Below are positions 1-8,063 of a stretch of DNA of 8,538 nt, piece by piece; position 1 is the stretch's first letter; each line of letters starts with the position of its first letter. Source of the DNA: Pseudomonadota bacterium (lineage in GTDB: Bacteria; Pseudomonadota; Alphaproteobacteria; Rhizobiales; Xanthobacteraceae); NCBI GenBank assembly GCA_023432845.1, contig JAEZEY010000277.1:1-8538 (forward strand), read 5' to 3'. The notes beneath the pieces were generated by a model. The model saw nothing but the letters and a program-made list of their open reading frames with translations. It did no database searches and had not been told where the DNA came from. The position numbers were made by a program, and so were the translations under genes.

Positions 1-128
1 GCGTTAAGCCTCGCGCCGGCCCGGCGTTCCATGAATTGGCGGAGGGCTCAAATCGTCGATTTTTCGCTCAACTTTTCGATTGTGCATCGCAACTATGCTC
101 GCTTCGCGTCGATTTGCGCGCGGAATCG

Positions 129-157
129 CTTGACCGCCCCGTTGCTTGGGGTTCAAG
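129..157 (+). promoter_or_regulatory. Imperfect hairpin in the leader upstream of coxS
   Basis: The arm CTTGA (129-133) pairs with TCAAG (153-157). After a small internal loop (CCG against T), CCCC (137-140) pairs with GGGG (148-151), leaving a 7-nt loop. The right arm contains GGTTCAA (150-156), which recurs at 165-171. The structure lies about 120 bp upstream of the coxS start. It could be an RNA hairpin in the 5' leader or a protein-binding dyad. No T-tract follows, so it is not a standard terminator. The pairing is seen; the role is not known. Confidence 0.3.
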
Positions 158-176
158 TTAGTCTGGTTCAAACGCG

Positions 177-223
177 GAAACCGGTCTCAAACCGGGCCGC
201 CATCGTTACCGCGAACCGGTTTC
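177..223. repeat. Perfect 9-bp inverted repeat with palindromic ACCGGT cores (candidate operator)
   Basis: GAAACCGGT at 177-185 is the exact reverse complement of ACCGGTTTC at 215-223, with 29 bp between. Each arm contains the self-complementary hexamer ACCGGT (180-185 and 215-220). A third related site, AAACCGGG, lies at 189-196, 11 bp (one helical turn) after the first. The repeat ends 54 bp before the coxS start. That position suits an operator for the cox-type operon or a leader hairpin. A dispersed intergenic repeat family is the main alternative, because a similar 12-mer occurs at 6422-6433. The regulatory role is inferred. Confidence 0.4.
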
Positions 224-277
224 AGGCGTGATGCCGGGTCGTTGAGGGGCGCTGGGCCCTTAATTCGGGAGGAAGTC

Positions 278-751
278 ATGGCGAAAGTGTCCATGACGGT
301 GAACGGCAAGGCCGTCACCGGTGATGTCGAGCCGCGAACCCTGCTGGTACAATTTTTGCGCGAAAACCTCCGGCTCACCGGCACGCATGTCGGCTGCGAT
401 ACCTCGCAGTGCGGCGCCTGCGTCGTCCATATCGACGGCATTGCCGCCAAGTCGTGCACCACGCTGGCCGTCCAGTGCGAGGGCCAATCGATCACCACCA
501 TCGAGGGCCTGGCCGCGGCTGACGGCAAGCTGCACCCGATGCAGGAAGCCTTCCGCGAGCATCACGGCTTGCAGTGCGGCTATTGCACGCCCGGCATGAT
601 CATGTCTGCGCTCGATATCGTGCGCCGCAACGGCAACGAGCTCGACGAGCACACCATTCGTGACCAGCTCGACGGCAACATTTGCCGCTGCACGGGCTAC
701 CACAACATCGTCAAGGCGATCGAAGCCGGCGCGAGGGCGATGGCAAAATAG
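278..751 (+). CDS. coxS: Molybdenum hydroxylase small subunit, two [2Fe-2S] clusters (CoxS-like)
   Basis: This is the electron-transfer subunit of a cytoplasmic xanthine dehydrogenase/CO dehydrogenase-family enzyme; it carries electrons from the Mo centre to FAD. The 157-residue product has the normal family length. The N-terminal plant-ferredoxin-like domain (about 3-75) has cluster ligands C40, C45, C48 and C60. The C-terminal helical domain (about 80-150) has C100 and C103 in CGYCTPG and C136 and C138 in CRCTGY. All eight ligands are present, so both clusters should form. I chose the ATG at 278 because GGGAGGAA lies at 267-274 just before it and because the protein then begins at the conserved fold; a longer in-frame start at 146 would add 44 unconserved residues. 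It is the first gene of a coxS-coxL-coxM set and ends 67 bp before coxL. The family is certain; the symbol follows the CODH-like naming and does not imply CO oxidation. Confidence 0.93.
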   Translation: MAKVSMTVNGKAVTGDVEPRTLLVQFLRENLRLTGTHVGCDTSQCGACVVHIDGIAAKSCTTLAVQCEGQSITTIEGLAAADGKLHPMQEAFREHHGLQCGYCTPGMIMSALDIVRRNGNELDEHTIRDQLDGNICRCTGYHNIVKAIEAGARAMAK

Positions 752-803
752 CTTCTTGCCCTCATGATGCGGGCTGCCGAACAACGTCGATAAGACTGAC
801 AGT

Positions 804-809
804 GGGAGG
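804..809 (+). promoter_or_regulatory. Ribosome binding site that decides the coxL start
   Basis: GGGAGG lies directly against an ATG at 810 with no spacer, but 9 nt before a second in-frame ATG at 819. Normal spacing favours 819, which also gives the usual family N-terminus MTATGIGAPVRRKED. Confidence 0.6.
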
Positions 810-818
810 ATGCCGCCA

Positions 819-3179
819 ATGACCGCAACCGGGATCGGCGCGCCCGTGCGCCGCAAGGAAGACTTTCGTTTCGTCACGGGGCAGGGCCAGTACACCGATG
901 ACGTCACGCGCCCCGGCGAAACGCGCGCGGTGTTCGTCCGCTCGCCTCATGCCCATGCCAAGATAAAGAAGATCGACGTCGACGCCGCCAAAGCCATGCC
1001 GGGCGTGGTCGATGTGCTCACCGGCGCGCAGCTCGCCGACGACAAGGTTGGCAATCTGATCTGCGGCTGGATGATCCACTCCAAGGATGGTTCGCCGATG
1101 AAGATGTCGGCGCATCCGGCACTGGCCGCGAGCAAGGTCAATTGCGTCGGCGATGCCGTAGCGGTGGTGATCGCGGAAACCTTGGGACAGGCCAAGGACG
1201 CGGCGGAAAAGGTGTTGGTCGATTACGAGGTGCTGCCGGCGGTCGTCGATCCGGCCCAGGCGCAAGCCAAGAGCGCGCCGCAGATTCATGCCGACATCCC
1301 CGGCAACACGATCTACCAATGGCACCTCGGTGACCAGAAGGCGGTCGAGGCCGCGTTCAAGTCGGCGAAGCACGTTACCAAGCTTGACATCGTCAACAAC
1401 CGCCTGGCGCCCAACGCGATGGAGCCGCGTGCCGCGCTCGCCGATTACGACGCCGGCAACGATCATCTGACGCTGTGGAACACGTCGCAGAATCCGCACG
1501 TCGCGCGGCTGGTGATCTCGGCTTTCGTCGGCATCGCGCCCGAACACAAGCTGCGCGTTATCGCGCCGGATGTCGGCGGCGGCTTCGGTTCCAAGATTTT
1601 CATCTATCCGGAAGAAGTCGTTTGCCTGTGGGCGGCGCGCAAGGTGAAGCGGCCGGTGAAGTGGACGTCGGACCGCACGGAAGCGTTTCTCACCGACGCG
1701 CATGGCCGCGACCACGTCACCCATGCCGAACTGGCGCTCGACGCCGACGGCAAGATTTTGGCGCTGCGCGCCAGGACCATCGCCAATCTCGGCGCATATA
1801 TGTCGACCTTCTCGTCGTCTGTCCCGACGTATCTGTACGCCACGCTGCTGTCGGGTCAGTACGACATCCCGCAGATCTATTGCGAGGTCGATGCGGTCTA
1901 TACCAACACCGTGCCGGTCGACGCCTATCGCGGCGCGGGCCGTCCTGAAGCGACCTTCGTGGTTGAGCGTCTGGTCGAAGTCGCGGCGCGGCAGCTCGGT
2001 ATCGATCCGGCCGATTTCCGCAAGCGCAACTTCATCAAGAGCTTCCCGCATCAGACGCCGGTGATCATGACCTATGACGCCGGCGACTATAACGCGTCGC
2101 TGAAAAAGGCGATGGAGCTTGCCGATGTGAAGGGCTTCGCCAAGCGCAAGCGCGAAAGCGCCCGGCAAGGCAAGCTGCGCGGGCTCGGCTATTCGACCTA
2201 TATCGAAGCCTGCGGCATCGCGCCGTCGCAGGCCGTCGGTTCGCTCGGCGCCGGCGTCGGTCTGTGGGAGAGCGCCGAAGTGCGCGTCAACCCGACCGGC
2301 AATGTCGAGGTGCTGACGGGCAGCCACGCGCACGGCCAGGGCCACGAGACGACCTTCGCCCAACTGGTGTCGGAACGGCTCGGCATTCCGTTCGAGAGCG
2401 TGTCGATCGTGCATGGCGACACCGACAAGGTGCAGTTCGGCATGGGCACCTACGGCTCGCGCTCCGGGGCGGTCGGCATGTCGGCCATCGTCAAGGCGCT
2501 CGACAAGATCGAGGCCAAGGCCAAGAAGGTCGCCGGCTTCATGATGGAAGCGGCCGAGAGCGACATCGACTTCAAGGACGGCAAGTTCACGGTGAAGGGC
2601 ACTGACAAATCGGTTGCCTTCGGCGATGTGGCGCTCAATGCCTACATCGCGCACAAGTTCACCGGCGCCGAACTCGAACCGGGCCTGAAGGAAACCTCGT
2701 TCTACGACCCGACCAACTTCACATTCCCGGCCGGTTGCCACATCTGCGAGCTCGAGATCGACCGGGAAACCGGCAAGACCGAGATCGTCAACTGGACCGC
2801 GGTGGACGACTTCGGCACCGTCATCAATCCGATGATCGTCGAAGGCCAGGTGCACGGCGGCATCGCGCAGGGCGTCGGCCAGGCACTGCTCGAGGGCGTC
2901 GTGTACGACGCCAGCGGCCAGTTGGTCACCGCCTCGTTCATGGATTACACCATGCCGCGCGCACACGACCTGCCGTCGTTCCATGTCGGCCTGACCGAGA
3001 CCAAGTCGCCGTCCAACCCGCTCGGCATGAAAGGCTGCGGCGAGGCCGGCGCGATCGCGGCGCCGGCGGCGGTGATCAACGCCATCACCGACGCGCTCGG
3101 AACAGAGGATATCGCCATGCCGGCCACCGCCAATGCGGTGTGGTCGGCCATGCAACGCACGCCACCGAAAGCGGCATAA
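819..3179 (+). CDS. coxL: Molybdopterin-binding large subunit, form II CO dehydrogenase-like (CoxL-like)
   Basis: This is the catalytic subunit of a Mo hydroxylase, which would insert oxygen from water into a substrate C-H bond. The 786-residue product matches the family. An a/b-hammerhead domain (about 20-130) is followed by Mo-cofactor-binding domains (about 140-770). Visible motifs are GGGFGSK at 253-259, AYRGAGR at 369-375, GQGHET further on, and GCGEAGAIAAP, where E742 is the expected catalytic glutamate near Mo. True (form I) CODH has a Cys-containing AYxCSFR loop that binds copper. Here Gly and Ala replace it, so this is a form II enzyme and the true substrate is unknown. The start at 819 is preferred over 810 on ribosome-binding-site spacing. 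It sits between coxS and coxM (21 bp downstream). No Mo-cofactor maturation gene (coxD, E, F, G or XdhC-like) is in the window. An aromatic, N-heterocyclic or aldehyde substrate is possible but unproven. Confidence 0.93.
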   Translation: MTATGIGAPVRRKEDFRFVTGQGQYTDDVTRPGETRAVFVRSPHAHAKIKKIDVDAAKAMPGVVDVLTGAQLADDKVGNLICGWMIHSKDGSPMKMSAHPALAASKVNCVGDAVAVVIAETLGQAKDAAEKVLVDYEVLPAVVDPAQAQAKSAPQIHADIPGNTIYQWHLGDQKAVEAAFKSAKHVTKLDIVNNRLAPNAMEPRAALADYDAGNDHLTLWNTSQNPHVARLVISAFVGIAPEHKLRVIAPDVGGGFGSKIFIYPEEVVCLWAARKVKRPVKWTSDRTEAFLTDAHGRDHVTHAELALDADGKILALRARTIANLGAYMSTFSSSVPTYLYATLLSGQYDIPQIYCEVDAVYTNTVPVDAYRGAGRPEATFVVERLVEVAARQLGIDPADFRKRNFIKSFPHQTPVIMTYDAGDYNASLKKAMELADVKGFAKRKRESARQGKLRGLGYSTYIEACGIAPSQAVGSLGAGVGLWESAEVRVNPTGNVEVLTGSHAHGQGHETTFAQLVSERLGIPFESVSIVHGDTDKVQFGMGTYGSRSGAVGMSAIVKALDKIEAKAKKVAGFMMEAAESDIDFKDGKFTVKGTDKSVAFGDVALNAYIAHKFTGAELEPGLKETSFYDPTNFTFPAGCHICELEIDRETGKTEIVNWTAVDDFGTVINPMIVEGQVHGGIAQGVGQALLEGVVYDASGQLVTASFMDYTMPRAHDLPSFHVGLTETKSPSNPLGMKGCGEAGAIAAPAAVINAITDALGTEDIAMPATANAVWSAMQRTPPKAA

Positions 3180-3200
3180 AGAATTCGAACGGAGAGATCG

Positions 3201-4001
3201 ATGTACAACTTCACTTTCCATCGCCCGACCACGGTGCGCCAGGCGGCCGGTCTGCTGGCGCGCAATCCCGAGGGGAAGCTCTTGGCGGGCGGTCACTCGC
3301 TGCTGCCGGTGATGAAGCAGCGCCTCGCGCAGCCGTCCGCCATCATCGATCTGTCGCAGGTCGAGGGCATGACCGGCGTTGAGCTCAAGGGCCGCTCCGT
3401 CGTCATCGGCGCAATGACGCGCCATGCCGACGTGGCGAATTCCGATGTGCTGAAAGGGGTGCTGCCGGGTCTGGCCTCGGTGCCGGGTTCGATCGGCGAT
3501 CCGCAGGTGCGCAACCGCGGCACCATCGGCGGTTCGATCGCCAACAACGACCCGAACGCAGATTATCCGGCGGCCTGCCTCGGTCTCGGCGCGACCATCA
3601 TCACCAACAAGCGCCGGATCGCCGCCGACGATTTCTTCACCGGCATGTTCTCGACCGCGCTGGAAGACGGCGAGATCATCGTCAAGGTGTCGTTCCCGAT
3701 CGCCAAGAAAGCGGCCTATGAGAAGTTCAAGCATCCGGCCTCGGGCTTCGCGCTGGTCGGCGTGTTCGTGTCGAAGCGCGGCCCGGATATCCGCGTTGCT
3801 GTAACCGGCGCCGGCTCGAACGGCGTCTTCCGCGTCAAGTCGTTCGAGGAGGCGCTGGCTAAGCGCTTCTCGCCGAAGTCGATCGACGGCATGACTATTC
3901 CGGCCAGCGGCATGAACTCCGACATCCACGCCACGCCGGAATATCGCGCCCATCTCGTCGGCGTTCTGGCGCGCCGCGCGCTGGCCAAAGCGACGACGTA
4001 A
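3201..4001 (+). CDS. coxM: FAD-binding medium subunit of the molybdenum hydroxylase (CoxM-like)
   Basis: This flavoprotein subunit receives electrons from the CoxS clusters and passes them to an acceptor such as quinone or NAD. The 266 residues fit the family. The N-terminal FAD-binding domain (about 1-175) shows the two diagnostic flavin loops, AGGHS at 29-33 and TIGGSIANNDPNADYP at 108-123. The C-terminal CO_deh_flav_C domain covers roughly 175-260. The ATG at 3201 is preceded by GGAGAG at 3191-3196. The gene begins 21 bp after coxL and is followed 21 bp later by a permease, so all four are probably one transcript. The S-L-M order is the usual one for form II enzymes, whereas form I CODH is normally M-S-L. 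The acceptor cannot be told from sequence. Confidence 0.92.
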   Translation: MYNFTFHRPTTVRQAAGLLARNPEGKLLAGGHSLLPVMKQRLAQPSAIIDLSQVEGMTGVELKGRSVVIGAMTRHADVANSDVLKGVLPGLASVPGSIGDPQVRNRGTIGGSIANNDPNADYPAACLGLGATIITNKRRIAADDFFTGMFSTALEDGEIIVKVSFPIAKKAAYEKFKHPASGFALVGVFVSKRGPDIRVAVTGAGSNGVFRVKSFEEALAKRFSPKSIDGMTIPASGMNSDIHATPEYRAHLVGVLARRALAKATT

Positions 4002-4022
4002 AGCCGCTTCCATGCCGGTTCA

Positions 4023-5240
4023 GTGATCGTGGCCATCGCCGCGAAAGAAGGGCGCTCGCGGGCGGCGGGCGCCTATCTTATTCTAGCCGCCGGCTTCCTG
4101 GTGCTGTTCATCGGCGGCGGCGCGCGCTTCGCTGTCGGGCTGACGCTGAAGCCGATCGTCGACGGCTTCGGCTGGGGGCGCAGCGACATCGGGCTCGCCG
4201 TCGCGCTATTCCAGGTCGTGTCTGCCGCGGCCATGCTCGCCGCCGGCTATCTCGCCGATCGCGCCAGTCCTCGGCTGGTGCTCAGCGGCGGTCTCCTCGT
4301 CGCCGGCCTCGGCATTGGCGCGATGAGCGCCATCACCGCGCCCTGGCACGCGCATGTCGCCTATGGTGTGGTCTTCGCGCTCGGTAATGGTGCCGCGTCG
4401 CTGATCCCGGTCAGCGTCATGGTGACCCGCGCGTTTCCCGTGCGCACCGGGATCGCCAACGCTGTGGTGATTTCGGGCATGAGCGTCGGCCAGCTCGTTG
4501 TTATCGCCACGCTGGCGGCGGTGATGCTGTCGGTAACGTGGCAGTCGATCTATGTCTGGCTCGGCATCGCGCATCTCGCGCTGCTGCCGCTGGTTTTCCT
4601 GGCGATTCCGAAGAATACGGCGGCGCAGGCCAAGGCCGCCCAGCCGGCGATCGGCGTCGGCGTGCGCCAGGCGGCGCGCACGCGGCAGTTCTGGCTGCTG
4701 CTCGTCATCTACGCCATTTGCGGCTTCGACGATTTCTTCGTCGCGACGCATGTCGTCGCCTTCGCCCAGGACGGCGGGGTCAACGCGTTCCTCGCCGGCA
4801 ACCTGCTGGCGGTGATGGGGCTGATGGGCCTCATCGGCGTTGTCGCCGCGGGCGCGGTCAGCGACCGGTCCGGTCCGGTCTGGCCGACGGCACTGTCCTT
4901 CATCGCGCGGGTTGGCGTCTTCGGACTGGTCATGGTGGACCAGTCGACATTGTCAGTTGCCGTGTTCGCGCTGGTCTTCGGCATCACTTTCATGGTGACC
5001 GCGCCGCTCACCGTCGTGTTCGTCAAGGAAAGCTTCGGCACGCGTCATCTCGGCGCGCTGACCGGCCTGATCACCTTGGTGCACCAGATCTTCGGCGGTA
5101 TCGGCGCCTATCTCGGCGCCGCGATCTTCGACGCCACGGGCACCTATGAAGTCGGCTTCGCCCTGATGTTCGGCTTCTCGCTGCTCGCCGCGGTGTTGAC
5201 CTTCATGCTGCGCCGGCCGGAGCCGGCGGCGGTGGTTTGA
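4023..5240 (+). CDS. Major facilitator superfamily permease (oxalate/monocarboxylate-like)
   Basis: This is an inner-membrane secondary transporter of 405 residues with about 12 hydrophobic segments: roughly 15-35, 55-76, 84-104, 111-132, 145-165, 173-194, then after a central loop 223-247, 255-279, 288-305, 311-333, 345-365 and 375-396. MFS motif A is visible as GYLADRASPR at 75-84, with a weaker second-half copy, GAVSDRSGP, at 277-285. The overall pattern resembles the OFA/monocarboxylate-type MFS branch, so an organic acid is a reasonable guess but not shown. The start is GTG at 4023 (GTG at 4029 is an alternative); no upstream in-frame ATG and no good ribosome binding site are visible, which suggests coupling to the upstream gene. 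Its position 21 bp after coxM suggests it moves the substrate or product of the Mo enzyme. It ends 22 bp from a convergent gene with no strong terminator between. Confidence 0.85.
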   Translation: MIVAIAAKEGRSRAAGAYLILAAGFLVLFIGGGARFAVGLTLKPIVDGFGWGRSDIGLAVALFQVVSAAAMLAAGYLADRASPRLVLSGGLLVAGLGIGAMSAITAPWHAHVAYGVVFALGNGAASLIPVSVMVTRAFPVRTGIANAVVISGMSVGQLVVIATLAAVMLSVTWQSIYVWLGIAHLALLPLVFLAIPKNTAAQAKAAQPAIGVGVRQAARTRQFWLLLVIYAICGFDDFFVATHVVAFAQDGGVNAFLAGNLLAVMGLMGLIGVVAAGAVSDRSGPVWPTALSFIARVGVFGLVMVDQSTLSVAVFALVFGITFMVTAPLTVVFVKESFGTRHLGALTGLITLVHQIFGGIGAYLGAAIFDATGTYEVGFALMFGFSLLAAVLTFMLRRPEPAAVV

Positions 5241-5262
5241 CGCCGGGCGCTGTCCGACGCCG

Positions 5263-6333
5263 TCAGCGCGGCATGCCGTCGATGGTCGGCCGACGGATGC
5301 GCAACGCCGAAAACCGCCGGAACGTGTTGCGCCCGGCGGCCTTGGCGGCGTAGAGCGCCACATCGGCGTGTTTGAGTGCATCGCGCGAATTGCAGCCGGC
5401 GAGCGAAGCGATGCCGATCGACACGCCGACCTGGAAGCGCCGCGCGCCGTAATGGATCGGCTGCGCCATGACGGCGATGATCTTCCGCGCCAGCAGCGTC
5501 GATTGGCTGTCGCTGCCCGCGGCGAGCAGCACCGCGAATTCGTCACCGCCGAGACGGGCCACGAGATCGCCGGCGTCGCAGGCGCACGCGAGCCGCCGCG
5601 CCGCTTCCTTGAGGCATTCATCGCCGGCGGCATGGCCGAGCGAGTCGTTGACATCCTTGAAGCCGTCGAGATCGAGCAGCAGCAGCGTGCCGCCCGCATT
5701 GCCGCCGCCGTCGTCGCCGCAGGCCGCTGCCAGCCGCGATCTCAGCTGGCGGCGGTTGGCAAGCCCGGTCAGTTCGTCGAACTCGGCGAAATAATGGGCG
5801 CGTTGCCAGCGCTCGGTTTCCTCGGTGATGTCCTGCTTGAGACCGAACAGCCGGACCGGCCGCCCGCTGGCGCATTCGACGGTGGCGGTGATGCGAATCC
5901 AGCGTCGCTCGCCGCCAGGCGTCACGATGGCGGTGTCGAGATTGAAGCCGCTGCCTTCCGCGATGGCGCGGCTGCGCACGGCTTCGAGGGTCTTCAGCGC
6001 ATCGGCCGGATAGCGGATCAGCGCCTGGCTGCGCTGCAGCGGCCGCTCCCGCGGGATGTCGAACAAGTCGTAGGTGCCGGCGGACCACTGTAACGCTTCC
6101 GTGGTCAGGTCGCATTCCCACAGACCGAGGCGGGCGGCCGCGGCGGCGCGCTCGAATGTCTCGCGGCTGCGCGCCAGCGCGGACTGATAGCGGCCGATGG
6201 TGCGCGCCTGCGCCTCGATGGTCGCCGCGAGCCGCGCCACCGCGGCGGCGGTGGACTCGTGCGAGTACGGATCGGCGCCGACAAAGCTCTCGTCGGGCGG
6301 GCTGCCGGGGCGCCGCCGCGGTGTGTTCGACAT
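5263..6333 (-). CDS. PAS-GGDEF diguanylate cyclase, soluble
   Basis: The predicted product makes cyclic di-GMP from two GTP. Its 356 residues have no signal peptide or membrane segment, so it should be cytoplasmic. A short helical, possibly coiled-coil stretch (about 29-67) leads into a PAS domain of the PAS_3 type (about 65-172). The GGDEF domain follows (about 181-340): it opens with FDELTGLANR, has the metal-binding Asp in DLDGFK (D221), N229 and D238 of the GTP pocket, and an intact GGDEF signature at 262-266. The residues at the usual inhibitory-site position read DAGD (253-256) instead of RxxD, so product inhibition through a canonical I-site is not expected. The ATG at 6331-6333 has GGAGA four bases upstream. 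It is convergent with the MFS gene and divergent from gdhA. The signal sensed by the PAS domain cannot be read from sequence. Confidence 0.9.
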   Translation of the reverse strand: MSNTPRRRPGSPPDESFVGADPYSHESTAAAVARLAATIEAQARTIGRYQSALARSRETFERAAAAARLGLWECDLTTEALQWSAGTYDLFDIPRERPLQRSQALIRYPADALKTLEAVRSRAIAEGSGFNLDTAIVTPGGERRWIRITATVECASGRPVRLFGLKQDITEETERWQRAHYFAEFDELTGLANRRQLRSRLAAACGDDGGGNAGGTLLLLDLDGFKDVNDSLGHAAGDECLKEAARRLACACDAGDLVARLGGDEFAVLLAAGSDSQSTLLARKIIAVMAQPIHYGARRFQVGVSIGIASLAGCNSRDALKHADVALYAAKAAGRNTFRRFSALRIRRPTIDGMPR

Positions 6334-6493
6334 GGAATCTCCGGGGACACCGAACCAGTCGGCAGGCGCGAGCGCGACTGTCGGCCGACCGGCGGCGACT
6401 CTAGTTGATTCGATCAGCCCCGAAACCGGTGTCGTCAGACCGCGTTGCGTGTCATTGCAGCGTGGGACGCCGTGCTATCGGGGTTCCTGCGCT

Positions 6494-6516
6494 CGGTCAG
6501 CGAGAGCGACTGACCG
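6494..6516. repeat. 7-bp inverted repeat upstream of gdhA
   Basis: CGGTCAG (6494-6500) pairs perfectly with CTGACCG (6510-6516) across a 9-nt loop. It lies about 130 bp before the gdhA start and about 160 bp before the divergent cyclase start. It could be an operator or a leader hairpin. No T-run follows on either strand, so a terminator is unlikely. Confidence 0.3.
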
Positions 6517-6573
6517 GACGACCGTGAAGTATGTGTTGCGACATTCCTGGTTCCAAAAAAGGCGGATTGCCTA

Positions 6574-6587
6574 ACTTGCGGGCAAGT
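6574..6587. promoter_or_regulatory. 14-bp palindrome upstream of gdhA (candidate operator)
   Basis: ACTTGC and GCAAGT flank a central GG, giving a perfect 6-bp dyad 60 bp before the gdhA GTG. The right arm also forms part of a second small dyad, CAAG-TG-CTTG (6583-6592). This position suits a transcription-factor site near the gdhA promoter. I do not recognise the factor. Confidence 0.35.
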
Positions 6588-6593
6588 GCTTGA

Positions 6594-8000
<1,407 letters not shown>

Positions 8001-8006
8001 GGAATT

Positions 8007-8039
8007 GCGGGCGCGCTGGCTGATTGCCGGCGCGCTCGC
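8007..8039. terminator. Strong GC hairpin between convergent gdhA and the VOC gene
   Basis: The arm GCGGGCGCGCTGGC (8007-8020) pairs along its full 14 bases with GCCGGCGCGCTCGC (8026-8039), using two G-T wobbles, around the loop TGATT. It begins 6 bp after the gdhA stop and ends 24 bp before the end of the convergent gene. No T-run follows on either strand, so it may act with Rho, as an mRNA 3' stabiliser, or as a two-way terminator. The structure is clear; the function is inferred. Confidence 0.6.
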
Positions 8040-8063
8040 ATCTGATGCTGCCGCACGCCGCCG

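Noticed and set aside
150..171. tRNA T-arm-like GGTTCAA sequences
   Set aside because: No acceptor, D or anticodon stems can be formed around them.
146..277. A 44-residue N-terminal extension of CoxS
   Set aside because: The extension is not like the family N-terminus, and a strong ribosome binding site (267-274) precedes the ATG at 278.
762..4013. A 1083-codon open frame on the minus strand opposite coxL and coxM
   Set aside because: It covers two well-recognised plus-strand genes, its translation is rich in Arg, His, Asp and Gly with no family features, and long antisense open frames are expected opposite GC-rich, codon-biased genes. I treat it as a shadow.
5247..5269. A 6-bp inverted repeat (GCGCTG/CAGCGC) between the MFS and cyclase genes
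   Set aside because: The stem is short, the loop is 11 nt, it runs into the cyclase stop codon and no T-run follows, so I do not call it a terminator.
5368..6093. A 241-codon plus-strand open frame opposite the diguanylate cyclase
   Set aside because: It is antisense to a gene with clear PAS and GGDEF motifs, and its translation has no recognisable domain.
5285..6389. The palindrome GTCGGCCGAC occurring at 5285-5294 and 6380-6389, near both ends of the cyclase gene
   Set aside because: A 10-bp GC-rich palindrome can recur by chance here; one copy is inside coding sequence and there is no other sign of flanking repeats or insertion.
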